Assembly: GCA_045653945.1 (NCBI GenBank)
Contig: JAZOML010000016.1
Coordinates: forward strand, 12,751 to 76,750
Direction of reading: 5' to 3'
DNA: 64,000 nt
From: SIG673 sp045653945
GTDB lineage: Bacteria > Bacillota > Clostridia > Oscillospirales > CAG-272
The first letter of the stretch is position 1, and the number at the start of each line of letters is the position of its first letter. The notes under the pieces were generated by a model. The model ran no database searches. It was given only the letters and a program-made list of their open reading frames with translations, and was not told the origin of the DNA. Positions 8,366 through 16,487 of the stretch are shown here, piece by piece. Made by a program: the position numbers and the translations under genes.

Positions 8366-8594
8366 CTTTATTGTCGCTCGGCGGTACAAATTCAATAAGC
8401 TCCTCAATTTTACAGTCTAGAACCGTACAAAGCCTTGCAAGTACGTCAGTGTCAAGTCTGGTAATAATACCCTTGCAATAATTATTGATTTGTGTACGCT
8501 GCATCTCAGCTCTATGGCTTAACTTATTTTTGCTTATTCCTCTTTGCTTTATGAGTTCATCAAGCTTAATTTTTATCGTTCCGTATTCGTTCAT
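8358..8594 (-). CDS. XRE-family helix-turn-helix regulator
   Basis: 78 residues, essentially one Cro/C1-type HTH domain: KLDELIKQRGISKNKLSHRA, a recognition helix around TQINNYCKG, then DVLARLCTVLDCKIEELIEF. The short acidic C-terminus has no sensor or oligomerisation domain, as in small Cro-like repressors. It is divergent from an AbrB-type gene with overlapping promoters. The nearby region has no phage, toxin or plasmid genes, so a role in autoregulation or in control of the paired gene is the most direct inference. Confidence 0.88.
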   Translation of the reverse strand: MNEYGTIKIKLDELIKQRGISKNKLSHRAEMQRTQINNYCKGIITRLDTDVLARLCTVLDCKIEELIEFVPPSDNKGK

Positions 8595-8617
8595 AACAAT
8601 TTACCTATCTTTTAGTA

Positions 8618-8657
8618 TTGACAAATATATTATAAATGAGTTATAATAGAAATGTAA
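8618..8657. promoter_or_regulatory. Overlapping divergent promoters for the XRE and AbrB genes
   Basis: Plus strand: -35 TTGACA (8618-8623), 18-base spacer, -10 TATAAT (8642-8647). Minus strand: -35 TTACAT (8652-8657), 17-base spacer, -10 TATAAT (8629-8634). The two RNA polymerase footprints overlap almost completely, so use of one should hinder the other. Confidence 0.7.
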
Positions 8658-8711
8658 GATGTGAAATATCTTGTCAGACTTCTTACACATATAAAAAGAA
8701 AGGTATATGAT

Positions 8712-8888
8712 ATGAAAAAAAGTATTGGAGTTACAAAAGAAATAGATAAAAATGGAAGGCTTGTTATACCCAAAGAAATGCGTGAGCTTTTCAATTTTGA
8801 AAATACAGTCGAGCTGATTGTAACAAAAGAGGGTGTCCTTGTAAGAAACCCCGAATATATTTTAATAGAAAAGTCCCGAGTAAATTAA
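8712..8888 (+). CDS. AbrB/SpoVT-type DNA-binding protein
   Basis: 58 residues from the ATG at 8712 (GAAAGG eight bases upstream). Longer in-frame starts upstream lie inside the promoter leader. The sequence GVTKEIDKNGRLVIPKEMRE is the swapped-hairpin AbrB/MazE N-terminal fold; there is little beyond it, so it is a minimal transition-state-type regulator or an antitoxin-like protein. No toxin gene follows; a terminator overlaps its last codons. Together with the divergent XRE gene it forms a two-regulator locus. Confidence 0.88.
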   Translation: MKKSIGVTKEIDKNGRLVIPKEMRELFNFENTVELIVTKEGVLVRNPEYILIEKSRVN

Positions 8889-8899
8889 CTCGGGACTTT
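8870..8899. terminator. Terminator overlapping the AbrB stop codon
   Basis: Twelve-base-pair stem AAAGTCCCGAGT (8870-8881) / ACTCGGGACTTT (8888-8899). The left arm is coding and the stop TAA (8886-8888) lies at the loop. It can also serve the convergent oxidoreductase gene. Confidence 0.85.
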
Positions 8900-8921
8900 T
8901 AATAACTTGCTTTTATTTAAA

Positions 8922-9971
8922 TTACTCAAAATCAAACGCAACAGGTGCTCCAAGCTCAGCCGACTTAAAGCAAGCAAGCATAACGGCAAGAACTCTGCGG
9001 CTCTCAACGTGCTTTATAAGCTGCTCCTCTTTGCCGTCGATAGCGGCAGTAAAGTTGCGATAGAAATCGTGAACGTCAGAGGTAGGACGCTCCTCATCCC
9101 AAGTCCTTACGGTTATCTCGTCGCGAGGTGCCATAGTCTTGGTAATACCTGCGGCGGTCTGTACGGGAACAACGTCGCTCTCGTGCCAAGCGAGGCACTT
9201 AACGACCTGCGCCTGCTTGCGCCAGTCCTCTATCATAGCCGAGCCGCCCTTGCACTGCATATAAAAACGGGGGAGTGCGATAAAGTTATATGTACCAACC
9301 TCAATGTAAGCGCTCTTTCCGCCCTCAAAGTAAAGGTTAAGACGCATACCGTCATCAACCTCATCGGTTGTTATATTGGTAACGTCGCAGGAAACCTTGA
9401 CTATCTTTTCGGGGATAAGCTGAAGCATCTGGTCAATAAGGTGAACACCCCAGTCGAGTATCATACCACCGCCATAGGGCTTGTGGCAACGCCAGTCGGA
9501 GGGAATACCGCGCGAGCCGTGAATTCTCGACTCAATACGGATAACCTCGCCAATTTGACCGTCCTCGATTATCTTCTTCATAGCAAGGAAATCAACGTCC
9601 CAACGTCTGTTTTGATGAACGGTAAAGAGCTTTCCGCTCTTTTTTGATGCCGCAAGCATATTGTCAAGCGACTCCATTGAAAGAGCAACGGGCTTTTCAC
9701 AAACAACGTGCTTACCTGCAAGTAAAGCTCTTACAACGATATCCTCGTGAACGTCGTTAGGCGTTGCGCAAACGATAATATCGCACTTAGGGTCGGAAAT
9801 AGCCGCCTCAAAGCTTTCGTATGCGTGGATACCTCTGCTTCTTGCAAGCTCCTGCTTTTTTTCATCTATATCGTAAACACCAAGTAGCGAAACAACGTCG
9901 CTGTTAAGTGCGTGATTTGCGTGCCAGCCACCCTGTCCGCCGTATCCGATAACCGTTATATTCTTTTTCAT
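8922..9971 (-). CDS. Gfo/Idh/MocA-family oxidoreductase
   Basis: 349 residues from the ATG at 9971 (GGAG eight bases upstream; an in-frame TTG at 9977 is less likely). The NAD(P)-binding Rossmann motif GYGGQGGWHANHA is at the N-terminus, the conserved CEKP block near residue 90, and the C-terminal domain holds HXXD-type GGGMILDWGVHLIDQ near 165-180. These enzymes oxidise or epimerise sugars, inositols or related polyols in the cytoplasm. Substrate is not readable. It appears monocistronic with a promoter about 125 bases upstream. Confidence 0.88.
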   Translation of the reverse strand: MKKNITVIGYGGQGGWHANHALNSDVVSLLGVYDIDEKKQELARSRGIHAYESFEAAISDPKCDIIVCATPNDVHEDIVVRALLAGKHVVCEKPVALSMESLDNMLAASKKSGKLFTVHQNRRWDVDFLAMKKIIEDGQIGEVIRIESRIHGSRGIPSDWRCHKPYGGGMILDWGVHLIDQMLQLIPEKIVKVSCDVTNITTDEVDDGMRLNLYFEGGKSAYIEVGTYNFIALPRFYMQCKGGSAMIEDWRKQAQVVKCLAWHESDVVPVQTAAGITKTMAPRDEITVRTWDEERPTSDVHDFYRNFTAAIDGKEEQLIKHVESRRVLAVMLACFKSAELGAPVAFDFE

Positions 9972-10099
9972 TGCCAAATCTCCATTATATGAATATTTTA
10001 TCCTAGTTTAAATAATAATAGCACTTTTTTTCTTCAAATACTATAATCTTATTGCTACAAAATATAAAAAATTTGTCATAAACAATAGTACTTATACTA

Positions 10100-10128
10100 T
10101 ATATAACACTTTATGTTGCTTTTGTCAA
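10100..10128 (-). promoter_or_regulatory. Promoter upstream of the Gfo/Idh gene
   Basis: Minus strand -35 TTGACA (10123-10128), 17-base spacer, -10 TATATA (10100-10105). The leader of about 125 bases contains the short inverted repeat TTGT(N5)ACAA, a possible operator. Confidence 0.6.
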
Positions 10129-10130
10129 CC

Positions 10131-10176
10131 TCTTTTCAAAAAAGCTTAACAAAAACTTTCGTCAGGGCTACCGCTA
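10131..10176 (-). repeat. Boundary hairpin repeat, copy 1 (directly after the pcrA stop)
   Basis: Minus-strand order: pcrA stop TAG, CGGTAGCCCTGACG, AAAGTTTTTGTTAAGC, then a hairpin CTTTTTTGAAAAG. This matches the family pattern GTRAGRGAAGTYTTTGCC plus hairpin. It starts within the pcrA stop codon region. Confidence 0.65.
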
Positions 10177-12549
10177 CACCCTTTTGATTTTCGCGTAGCT
10201 TCCCATCATCTTTTTCGTTCCGACGGTATCGAAGGCAATCTCGTAAAGCATATCCGTACCCATTTTAGTAACTCCCATTACGATACCGTTACCAAAAACA
10301 GGATGACTTACGCAGTCGCCCACCGCAAACGTTTCCCCTGTACCCTTATGAATGGCAGGCTTTACAGTCGGCTTGCGCCCAAACTCACTTGATATATAAT
10401 CTCCCGTACCGGAAGACGTACCCTTAGGCACAAATCCCGTACCGCCAAAGCGTGGCTTTTCGGCAGGCTTTTCCACGTCAAGCATTGCAGGCGGAAGATT
10501 TGAAAAGAACGGCGATAGCTTATTATACGAGGTTCTACCGTAAATAAGACGCTCTCTTGTATGCGTTAAGAATAGCCTTTGCTTTGCTCTTGTTACCGCA
10601 ACGTAGGCAAGACGTCGTTCCTCCTCCATTTCCACTTGGTCGTAAAGCGACTGCGAGGAAGGAAAAATGCTTTCCTCAAGCGCAGGCAGGAATACGACGG
10701 GGAATTCAAGCCCCTTTGCACTGTGAACCGTCATCATTACAACCGCCTCGGCATCGGGGTCGTAGTTGTCAATATCCGCAACAAGCGCCATTTCCTCAAG
10801 GAACGCCGAAAGCGAGGCGTCCTCTCTTTCCTTTGCAAACGCAACGGCGTTTGAGATAAGCTCCTCTGCGTTTTCAAGACGGCTCTTACCCTCAAGCTCG
10901 TCCTGAGCCCTTAGCATATCACGGTATCCGGTAAGAGTTAAAACCTTGTCGATAAGAACGTCAAGCGGCTCTGTTCTCGCAATCTCGCGAAGCCTTAAAA
11001 TGAGATTTACAAACTCACCAAGCTTAGTTGAGACCTTTGAAAGCACCGGATACTCCTCGGCGTGTTTCATAACGTCAAACATCGACTTGCCCTCGGCGTT
11101 TGCGATATCGTAAACCGCCCCGACAGTGCTTTCGCCAATCTTACGCTTAGGCTCGTTTATGATACGCATAAGACGTACGTTGTCGGACGTGTTATTTATA
11201 AGGCAAAGGTAAGCGACGATATCCTTAATTTCCTTACGCTCGTGGAATCGAAGACCGCCGAGCACTCTATAAGGTACGCCGCTCCTTGTAAATGCGCTTT
11301 CAAGAGAGTTTGAAAGCGCGTTCATACGGTAAAGAATTGCAAAATCGTTAAGCGAACGTCCCTCGGTACGCTTGAACTCAAGAATTTTATCTACTATGTA
11401 TCTTGCCTCGTCATTTTGCGTATCAAGTCTGCGTAGCGAAACGGGTGTACCCACATCACCCGCAGTCCAAAGATTTTTGCCGTGTCGGTTGGTGTTTTGC
11501 TTGATTATCACGTTGGCAAGGTCAAGAATTGACTTGGTAGAGCGGTAATTTTGCTCTAATTTTACCACCTTGGCATCGCTTATTTCTCGGTCAAAATTAA
11601 GGATATTTTCAATATCCGCGCCTCTGAATCGGTAAATACTCTGGTCATCATCGCCAACAACCATAAGATTTCTATGCTTTGCGGAAATGAGCGACGTGAG
11701 TACAAACTGTGCGTGGTTGGTGTCCTGATACTCATCAACGCAAACGTACCTGAACTTATTCTGACAGTATTCAAGTGCGTCGTTGTCCTCACGGAGCAGG
11801 CGTACCGTTTGCATAATTATATCGTCAAAGTCAACAGCGTTACTTGCCGTAAGTCTTTTTTGGTACTCACGGTAAAAATCCGCCATTTTCTTTTCTCGGA
11901 AGTCCTTTGCCTCAAAGGTTACGTCATAAGGCGTCAGCAGTCTGTCCTTTGCGTGGCTTATAAAGCCCTGCACCACCTTTGCGGGGAACATTTTTTCGTC
12001 GCCGCCCATATCCTTGATAACGGTGGTTATCAGCTTTTTGCTGTCATCGGCATCGTAAATGGTGAATTCCTTTCCGTATCCAATCCTATCACCATATCTA
12101 CGGAGTAGCTTTACACAAATCGAGTGAAACGTGCCTGCCCAAATAGCGACAGCCTCTTCCCCGACCTTCTTTTCGAGTCGGGTTTTCATCTCGTTTGCCG
12201 CCTTGTTGGTAAAGGTTATTGAAAGAATATTCCACGCTCTTACTCTATCCTCGGAGTATTTTTCAAGGAGTTTTTCAGCATCCTCTTTAGGTAAATTAAT
12301 TGCGTTTTCAAGCTCCGCTATATCCGCCTCGCTCACCCACGCAGGCATACGCTCCGAAAAATATGCGTTGCCGTATCTTATCATATACCCTATGCGGTTG
12401 ACAAGCACTGTGGTTTTTCCGCTACCCGCACCCGCAAGAATAAGCAAAGGACCGTTTACAGTATAAACGGCTTCCCTTTGCTTTTCGTTTAAATGGTCAA
12501 AAATTCTGTCAAATAAAGCCCTTTTGGCTTTTAAAAATCTTTCTTTCAC
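10174..12549 (-). CDS. pcrA: ATP-dependent DNA helicase PcrA/UvrD type
   Basis: 791 residues, superfamily 1A helicase. LNEKQREAV and Walker A LAGAGSGKTT lie within the first 50 residues, VDEYQDTN near 270, GDDDQSIYRFRGA near 300, and VMMTVHSAKGLEFPVVF near 605. The C-terminal tail ends in a Tudor-like block around HPVFGNGIV. It unwinds DNA in repair and removes RecA filaments in this family. The start is GTG at 12549; no clear Shine-Dalgarno precedes it, and a hairpin of the repeat family ends at the start codon. An insertion relative to the shortest PcrA is seen after residue 60 (YFSERMPAW...). Confidence 0.95.
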   Translation of the reverse strand: MKERFLKAKRALFDRIFDHLNEKQREAVYTVNGPLLILAGAGSGKTTVLVNRIGYMIRYGNAYFSERMPAWVSEADIAELENAINLPKEDAEKLLEKYSEDRVRAWNILSITFTNKAANEMKTRLEKKVGEEAVAIWAGTFHSICVKLLRRYGDRIGYGKEFTIYDADDSKKLITTVIKDMGGDEKMFPAKVVQGFISHAKDRLLTPYDVTFEAKDFREKKMADFYREYQKRLTASNAVDFDDIIMQTVRLLREDNDALEYCQNKFRYVCVDEYQDTNHAQFVLTSLISAKHRNLMVVGDDDQSIYRFRGADIENILNFDREISDAKVVKLEQNYRSTKSILDLANVIIKQNTNRHGKNLWTAGDVGTPVSLRRLDTQNDEARYIVDKILEFKRTEGRSLNDFAILYRMNALSNSLESAFTRSGVPYRVLGGLRFHERKEIKDIVAYLCLINNTSDNVRLMRIINEPKRKIGESTVGAVYDIANAEGKSMFDVMKHAEEYPVLSKVSTKLGEFVNLILRLREIARTEPLDVLIDKVLTLTGYRDMLRAQDELEGKSRLENAEELISNAVAFAKEREDASLSAFLEEMALVADIDNYDPDAEAVVMMTVHSAKGLEFPVVFLPALEESIFPSSQSLYDQVEMEEERRLAYVAVTRAKQRLFLTHTRERLIYGRTSYNKLSPFFSNLPPAMLDVEKPAEKPRFGGTGFVPKGTSSGTGDYISSEFGRKPTVKPAIHKGTGETFAVGDCVSHPVFGNGIVMGVTKMGTDMLYEIAFDTVGTKKMMGSYAKIKRV

Positions 12550-12550
12550 G

Positions 12551-12600
12551 CTTTTTGTAAAAAGCTTAGCAAAAACTTCCCTTACGGGCTACCGCTCGTG
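12551..12600 (-). repeat. Boundary hairpin repeat, copy 2 (abuts the pcrA GTG start)
   Basis: Minus-strand order: GGTAGCCCGTAAGGGAAG, TTTTTGCTAA, hairpin GCTTTTT-AC-AAAAAGC, then at once the GTG of pcrA. The rest of the pcrA-recR gap (12601-12715) shows no gene. Confidence 0.7.
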
Positions 12601-12715
12601 CATCGTTCCGATTTTTGCGTAAGCTTGTGCTTTCCTTTTGCTTTTTATGATTTAAAATTCACTGTTGGCTTCAAATAGCGATGTCAACCCTGTTTGCAGA
12701 AAAGTCCGCATCGCC

Positions 12716-12742
12716 GTTTGCCTGCAGGCGCGCGCCTGCTTA
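12716..12742 (-). repeat. Stop-codon palindrome, recR copy
   Basis: Minus strand: the recR stop TAA is followed by GCAGGCGC/GCGCCTGC, then AGGCAAA. The same TAAGCAGG...CCTGCAGGCAAA arrangement ends ilvD and ilvC. The hairpin starts in the base after the stop. Confidence 0.75.
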
Positions 12743-13339
12743 GAAGTCCCGTCTACCCTCAATAGCACGAAGAAGTGTGAGCTTATCCGCATATTCAATA
12801 TCCGCGCCGACGGGTATACCGTAGGCAAGGCGGGTAATCTTTACGCCCGTAGGCTTGATAACTCGGCTGACGTACATAGCGGTAGTTTCCCCCTCAACGG
12901 TAGCGCCCGTAGCTATCATTACCTCCTCAGCGCCGATTTTCTTGATACGCTCGGGAAGTGTCATTATGTTGAGGTCCTGCACACCCTTACCGCCCTTTGG
13001 CGAGATAACTCCGCCAAGCACGTGGTATACTCCGCTATATTCCTTGATTTTTTCAAAGGAATTGACTGCGCGGCTGTCCTCAACCACACAAATTATCTTT
13101 TTATCTCTGCTCTCGTCCGAGCAAATCGGACAAAGCGCTCCTGCGGTAATATTTCCGCACTCAGGGCAGGCGTGAATCGTTTTTTTAGCGTTATCTATTG
13201 AAGATAGGAAGGCTGCAACCTCTGCTTCTCCCATATCAAGTACGCCAAATGCCATACGCTCCGCACTTTTTCTGCCTACACCGGGCAAACGGCGAAACGC
13301 CTCTATCATAACCTCAAGAGGTGCAATAAATTCACTCAT
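12740..13339 (-). CDS. recR: Recombination mediator protein RecR
   Basis: 199 residues, standard length. Helix-hairpin-helix LPGVGRKSAERMA is near residues 15-27, the zinc finger CPECGNITAGALCPIC near 55-70, and the Toprim core ICVVEDSRAVNSFEK near 80. RecR works with RecF/RecO to load RecA at gaps. It lies 5 bases after ebfC in the conserved dnaX-ebfC-recR order. Confidence 0.97.
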   Translation of the reverse strand: MSEFIAPLEVMIEAFRRLPGVGRKSAERMAFGVLDMGEAEVAAFLSSIDNAKKTIHACPECGNITAGALCPICSDESRDKKIICVVEDSRAVNSFEKIKEYSGVYHVLGGVISPKGGKGVQDLNIMTLPERIKKIGAEEVMIATGATVEGETTAMYVSRVIKPTGVKITRLAYGIPVGADIEYADKLTLLRAIEGRRDF

Positions 13340-13344
13340 AGTTA

Positions 13345-13713
13345 TTAAAACATACCGGGCATTCCGGGAATACCAAGACCGCCCATCATACCGCCAAGAC
13401 CACCGGTAACCTTACCCATTTGCTCAGCCGCATCGTCCTCAACCGTCTTAATTGCCTCGTTTACCGCCGCAACGATGATATCGGAAAGTGTTTCGATATC
13501 ATCGGGGTCAACTATTTCAGGAGCTATGTCGATAGATACAACCTGCTTTTTGCCGTTCATTTTTACGGTTACAACACCGCCGCCTGCCTTGACCTCGTAT
13601 TCCTTAGCCTCAAGCTCAGCCTGTACGCGAGCCATATCCTCCTGCATTTTCTTAATCATTCCCTGCATATTTGCAGGGCCGCCTCTGTATTCGTTTGGAA
13701 TTCTTGCTTTCAT
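13345..13713 (-). CDS. ebfC: YbaB/EbfC nucleoid-associated protein
   Basis: 122 residues. The core GMIKKMQEDMARVQAELEAK and the strand-turn GVVTVKMNGKKQVVSIDIAPE are diagnostic. It is flanked by a glycine- and methionine-rich C-terminus (GGLGGMMGGLGIPGMPGMF). The dimer binds DNA and is co-transcribed with dnaX and recR. AGGA precedes the ATG. Confidence 0.96.
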   Translation of the reverse strand: MKARIPNEYRGGPANMQGMIKKMQEDMARVQAELEAKEYEVKAGGGVVTVKMNGKKQVVSIDIAPEIVDPDDIETLSDIIVAAVNEAIKTVEDDAAEQMGKVTGGLGGMMGGLGIPGMPGMF

Positions 13714-13753
13714 TTCGGTCCTATCCTTTCAGTATAGTTTTATAGGTAAATTA

Positions 13754-15343
13754 TTAATTATCGTCAATGTCATCAAGGTCATCAAGAGGACTTCTTTCCT
13801 CTTTGTTTTTGCTTCCGTTTTCTACGAAATCAATCTTGTCCGCAGCTATCGGTGCTGCCGCAAAGGTTACGGAAAGATTAGCAATCAACGCCTTGGTTTG
13901 CGGAGTGTCAAGCATATCCTTTGCCATAGCCCCGTCAACTCTTATAACGAGCCGTCCGTTCATTTCATAAGCTCTTGAAACCTTCATAAACGGTGCGAGC
14001 GCAGGATTGGTGTCCCCCACTTTTTTTACCGCCTCTGCCCACCAAGGCGCTTGCTTGGGCGCACTCCTTACCGATATGTCGCTGCTCGGCTTAATCGGCT
14101 CAACGGGTGGAGGCGTTACCGCTTTTTTATAGGATACGGTAGTCGACACACTCGGCGTTGCAGCTGCGCTTAAAGGCGGCGTAACAGACACTGTGCCGCC
14201 CACTATTCGCTCTTCAAGAGCCGTTATTCTCGCCGCAAGTCCCTGTACCCCGGTATCAAGCTTATCATCGCACATTTTGAGCAGCGCCATCTCAGCGCAA
14301 AGCCTCTTACTTGCGCCGACTCTGAGCATATTCGTATGAGCCTCCTCAAGTATGGCGCAGTGTCGCATAAGCGTTGCGCCGTTAAAGGACGAGGTAAGCG
14401 TCTTTATCATTTCATATTCCTCGCCCGTAAGGTCGAGATAGCTTTCAGGAGTCTTTGCAGTCCTGAAAACAAGCATATCACGGTAAAAATCGGTAAGCTC
14501 CTGCCAGAATACTGTCATTTCGGTAGCTGATGAAACGATTTTAGCAACGATATCAAACAACTTGTCCGTATCCTTATCCTTAATCGCCTGCACAACCTCA
14601 GCCGACTTTTCACGCCCGATTGCACCCGTTATAGCCTTGACCGTGTCAAGAGTTACGGTGCTTCCGTCGCCTGCACAAAGCTCAAGAAGACTGATAGCAT
14701 CACGCATACCGCCCTGAGCCATTCGTGCAATAACTTTTGCCGCCGCAGGCTCGGTTTTTATCCCCTCTTGCTCGGAAATATAAAGAAGCCTGTTTGCAAT
14801 AACCTCTGCGGAAATACGGCGGAATTCAAATTTTTGGCAACGGGAAAGTATGGTCGATGGTATCTTTTGCTGCTCGGTTGTCGCCAGAATAAATACTACT
14901 CTTGCCGGCGGCTCTTCAAGCGTTTTAAGTAGCGCATTGAAGGCACTTTGCGTAAGCATATGAACCTCGTCTATTATGTAAACTCGGTTTTTGAGCATCG
15001 AGGGGGCGTACATTACCTCCTCACGTATATCTCTAATGTAGTCAACACCCGTATTAGATGCGGCGTCCATTTCAATAACGTCGGTAGTACGCTCCTCATC
15101 TATTGCACGACAAGCATCACACTTGCCGCAGGGACTTCCGTCTACCGGTGCAAGGCAGTTTACCGCCTTAGCGAGCAGCTTTGCGCAGGTGGTCTTACCC
15201 GTACCGCGTGAGCCGCAAAACAAGTATGCGTGAGAGCATCTATCGTTCTTTACCTCATACTTAAGCACAGAGGTTATATGCTCCTGACCGCAGACAGAAT
15301 CAAAATCCTTCGGTCTCCATTTACGATATAGTGCTTGATACAT
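13754..15343 (-). CDS. dnaX: DNA polymerase III subunit gamma/tau
   Basis: 529 residues. YRKWRPKDFDSVCGQEHI at the N-terminus, Walker A GSRGTGKTT near 45, a zinc-binding Cys cluster (CLAPVDGSPCGKCDAC) near 64-82, Walker B VYIIDEVHML near 120, and LEEPPARVVFILATTE near 145. The C-terminal third (after about 380) is Pro/Ser/Val rich linker plus a tau-type domain around APWWAEAVKKVGDTNP. It is the clamp-loader ATPase of the replisome. It is first of dnaX-ebfC-recR, with the SRP RNA gene upstream, a classic Firmicutes order. Confidence 0.97.
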   Translation of the reverse strand: MYQALYRKWRPKDFDSVCGQEHITSVLKYEVKNDRCSHAYLFCGSRGTGKTTCAKLLAKAVNCLAPVDGSPCGKCDACRAIDEERTTDVIEMDAASNTGVDYIRDIREEVMYAPSMLKNRVYIIDEVHMLTQSAFNALLKTLEEPPARVVFILATTEQQKIPSTILSRCQKFEFRRISAEVIANRLLYISEQEGIKTEPAAAKVIARMAQGGMRDAISLLELCAGDGSTVTLDTVKAITGAIGREKSAEVVQAIKDKDTDKLFDIVAKIVSSATEMTVFWQELTDFYRDMLVFRTAKTPESYLDLTGEEYEMIKTLTSSFNGATLMRHCAILEEAHTNMLRVGASKRLCAEMALLKMCDDKLDTGVQGLAARITALEERIVGGTVSVTPPLSAAATPSVSTTVSYKKAVTPPPVEPIKPSSDISVRSAPKQAPWWAEAVKKVGDTNPALAPFMKVSRAYEMNGRLVIRVDGAMAKDMLDTPQTKALIANLSVTFAAAPIAADKIDFVENGSKNKEERSPLDDLDDIDDN

Positions 15344-15389
15344 AGTTTATCCCCCTATATAGTTTCCTGATTTGAACAGGGATATGGTC

Positions 15390-15489
15390 GCTTTTTGAAA
15401 AAAGCTTAGCAAAAACTTCTTTTACACCGTTGCCATAGACTTTTTTGTAGATTTTACACCTGTTTTTTATCTATGGCAACGGTGTAAAA
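15390..15489. repeat. Boundary hairpin repeat, copy 3, with 20-bp inverted repeat
   Basis: Minus-strand order toward dnaX: GGTGTAAAAGAAGTTTTTGC, TAAGC, hairpin CTTTTTT-CAAAAAG. The outer flank forms perfect 20-base arms TTTTACACCGTTGCCATAGA (15420-15439) and their complement (15470-15489) around a 30-base loop. The same arms, shortened, occur at 34348-34395 and 63787-63827. Confidence 0.7.
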
Positions 15490-15567
15490 TATCTTTCTTT
15501 AAAGCCTTCAAAGAGCCCCCGTCAAAGCAGCAAACATCTTGAAAGCTGAAATACAGTAAATTAAATA

Positions 15568-15898
15568 GCGACGAAGTGAGCAAAGCGATGCTTTATTTGA
15601 CATAAAGCGAGCCGCTCACAAGGATGAAACGAAGTATTACACGTTTTTGCAAAGATATAATCTGCCGAAGAAAAATTGCGTAAGACTAGGCGCGACGAAG
15701 CGAGCAAAGCGAAGCTTTATTTGACATAAAGCGAGCTGCTCACAAGGATAAAACGACGTATTACACATTTTGCAAAGACATAGTCTGCCGAAGAAAAATT
15801 GTGTAAGACTAGGCGCGACGACGCGAGCAAAGTGAAGCTTTATTTGACATAAAGCGAGCTGCTCGCAAGGATGAAACGACGTATTACACGATTTTTCA
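15568..15898. repeat. Tandem repeat of about 123 bp, 2.7 copies, next to the SRP RNA gene
   Basis: Copies start at 15568, 15692 and 15815 (periods 124 and 123). Each contains GCGACGA.GCGAGCAAAG, the hairpin GCTTTAT-TTGAC-ATAAAGC, GCTCACAAGGAT.AAACGA and AGTCTGCCGAAGAAAAATTG. The third copy ends about 8 bases before the SRP RNA 3' end. A 110-codon minus-strand frame through it (15637-15969) encodes Cys- and Phe-rich repeats with no start signal and is not regarded as a gene. Confidence 0.85.
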
Positions 15899-15905
15899 AA
15901 AGCAG

Positions 15906-16215
15906 AAGGCAAGATACGGGATACGGCCATACACCTCACTCCGAACACGATTATATACACGGTAACCACGGTTCACGCTCGGAACAGGCACTCTCGTGGC
16001 ACATCAAACATACCCCTTAATGCTGCTCGGTGCGCCCGCCTGACATGGTTCGAGGCCATTGATTGCACAAGACCCATTCGTCAACACGATTCCACATAGT
16101 GCAGACTGCACATAATCGGCCCTCGGATCGGAAACCACCCCTACTGTAGCGGATTGTAGGTTACAGGGCACCGCTAGTTCCCCGGCCGGTATGACCTTAT
16201 TCCGTATCTTGCCTT
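15906..16215 (-). ncRNA. ffs: Signal recognition particle RNA, large bacterial type
   Basis: About 310 nt. The ends are complementary over 14 bases (minus-strand 5' AAGGCAAGATACGG, 3' CCGTATCTTGCCTT). Inside are the Alu-domain signatures AGCGGTGCCCTGTAACC and CAATCCGCT, then GTGTTGACGAATGGGTC, and the S-domain ATGTCAGG ... AGCAGCATTAAG bulge pair. It pairs with Ffh in co-translational membrane targeting. The apex is CGG-GCGCA-CCG, not the usual four-base GGAA. No intrinsic terminator is seen at its 3' end; the tandem repeat array follows. The position upstream of dnaX is typical of Firmicutes. Confidence 0.95.
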
Positions 16216-16223
16216 GCTTATAT

Positions 16224-16252
16224 ATTATAACCTAATATAAATTATTTTGCAA
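16224..16252 (-). promoter_or_regulatory. Promoter of the SRP RNA gene
   Basis: Minus strand -35 TTGCAA (16247-16252), 17-base spacer, -10 TATAAT (16224-16229), with the mature 5' end about 8 bases downstream. Confidence 0.8.
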
Positions 16253-16418
16253 TACTTTTTTACAATGTTTTCAATTTTTTAACCTTTTTGTGCTTCCAAG
16301 ATGCCAAAATTTCAAAAAAACACCTCACGTCCCCCTTGTATCATCTGAAAACACCTATATTTTCGCACAAATCAAGGCTTGAATATTGTAACATTTTTTG
16401 AAATAATACAAATTCCTC

Positions 16419-16447
16419 TTGAAAGTCAGACGTATATGTTATATAAT
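16419..16447 (+). promoter_or_regulatory. Promoter for the dCMP deaminase operon
   Basis: -35 TTGAAA (16419-16424), 17-base spacer, -10 TATAAT (16442-16447); TAGGAG precedes the ATG at 16488. The remaining gap to the SRP promoter (16253-16418) shows no gene. Confidence 0.75.
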
Positions 16448-16487
16448 ATATTTAACTTTTTCAAAGTATTACATAGGAGTTTAAAAT

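Noticed and set aside
8358..8888. Toxin-antitoxin system
   Set aside because: Both proteins are DNA-binding types and no toxin-like partner follows either gene.
15568..15898. CRISPR array
   Set aside because: Repeats are about 123 bp with no short repeat/spacer alternation, and no cas genes are present.
15637..15969. 110-codon minus-strand frame with repeated Cys/Phe-rich units
   Set aside because: It runs through the tandem array and into the SRP RNA gene, without ribosome site; its repetition only reflects the DNA repeat.
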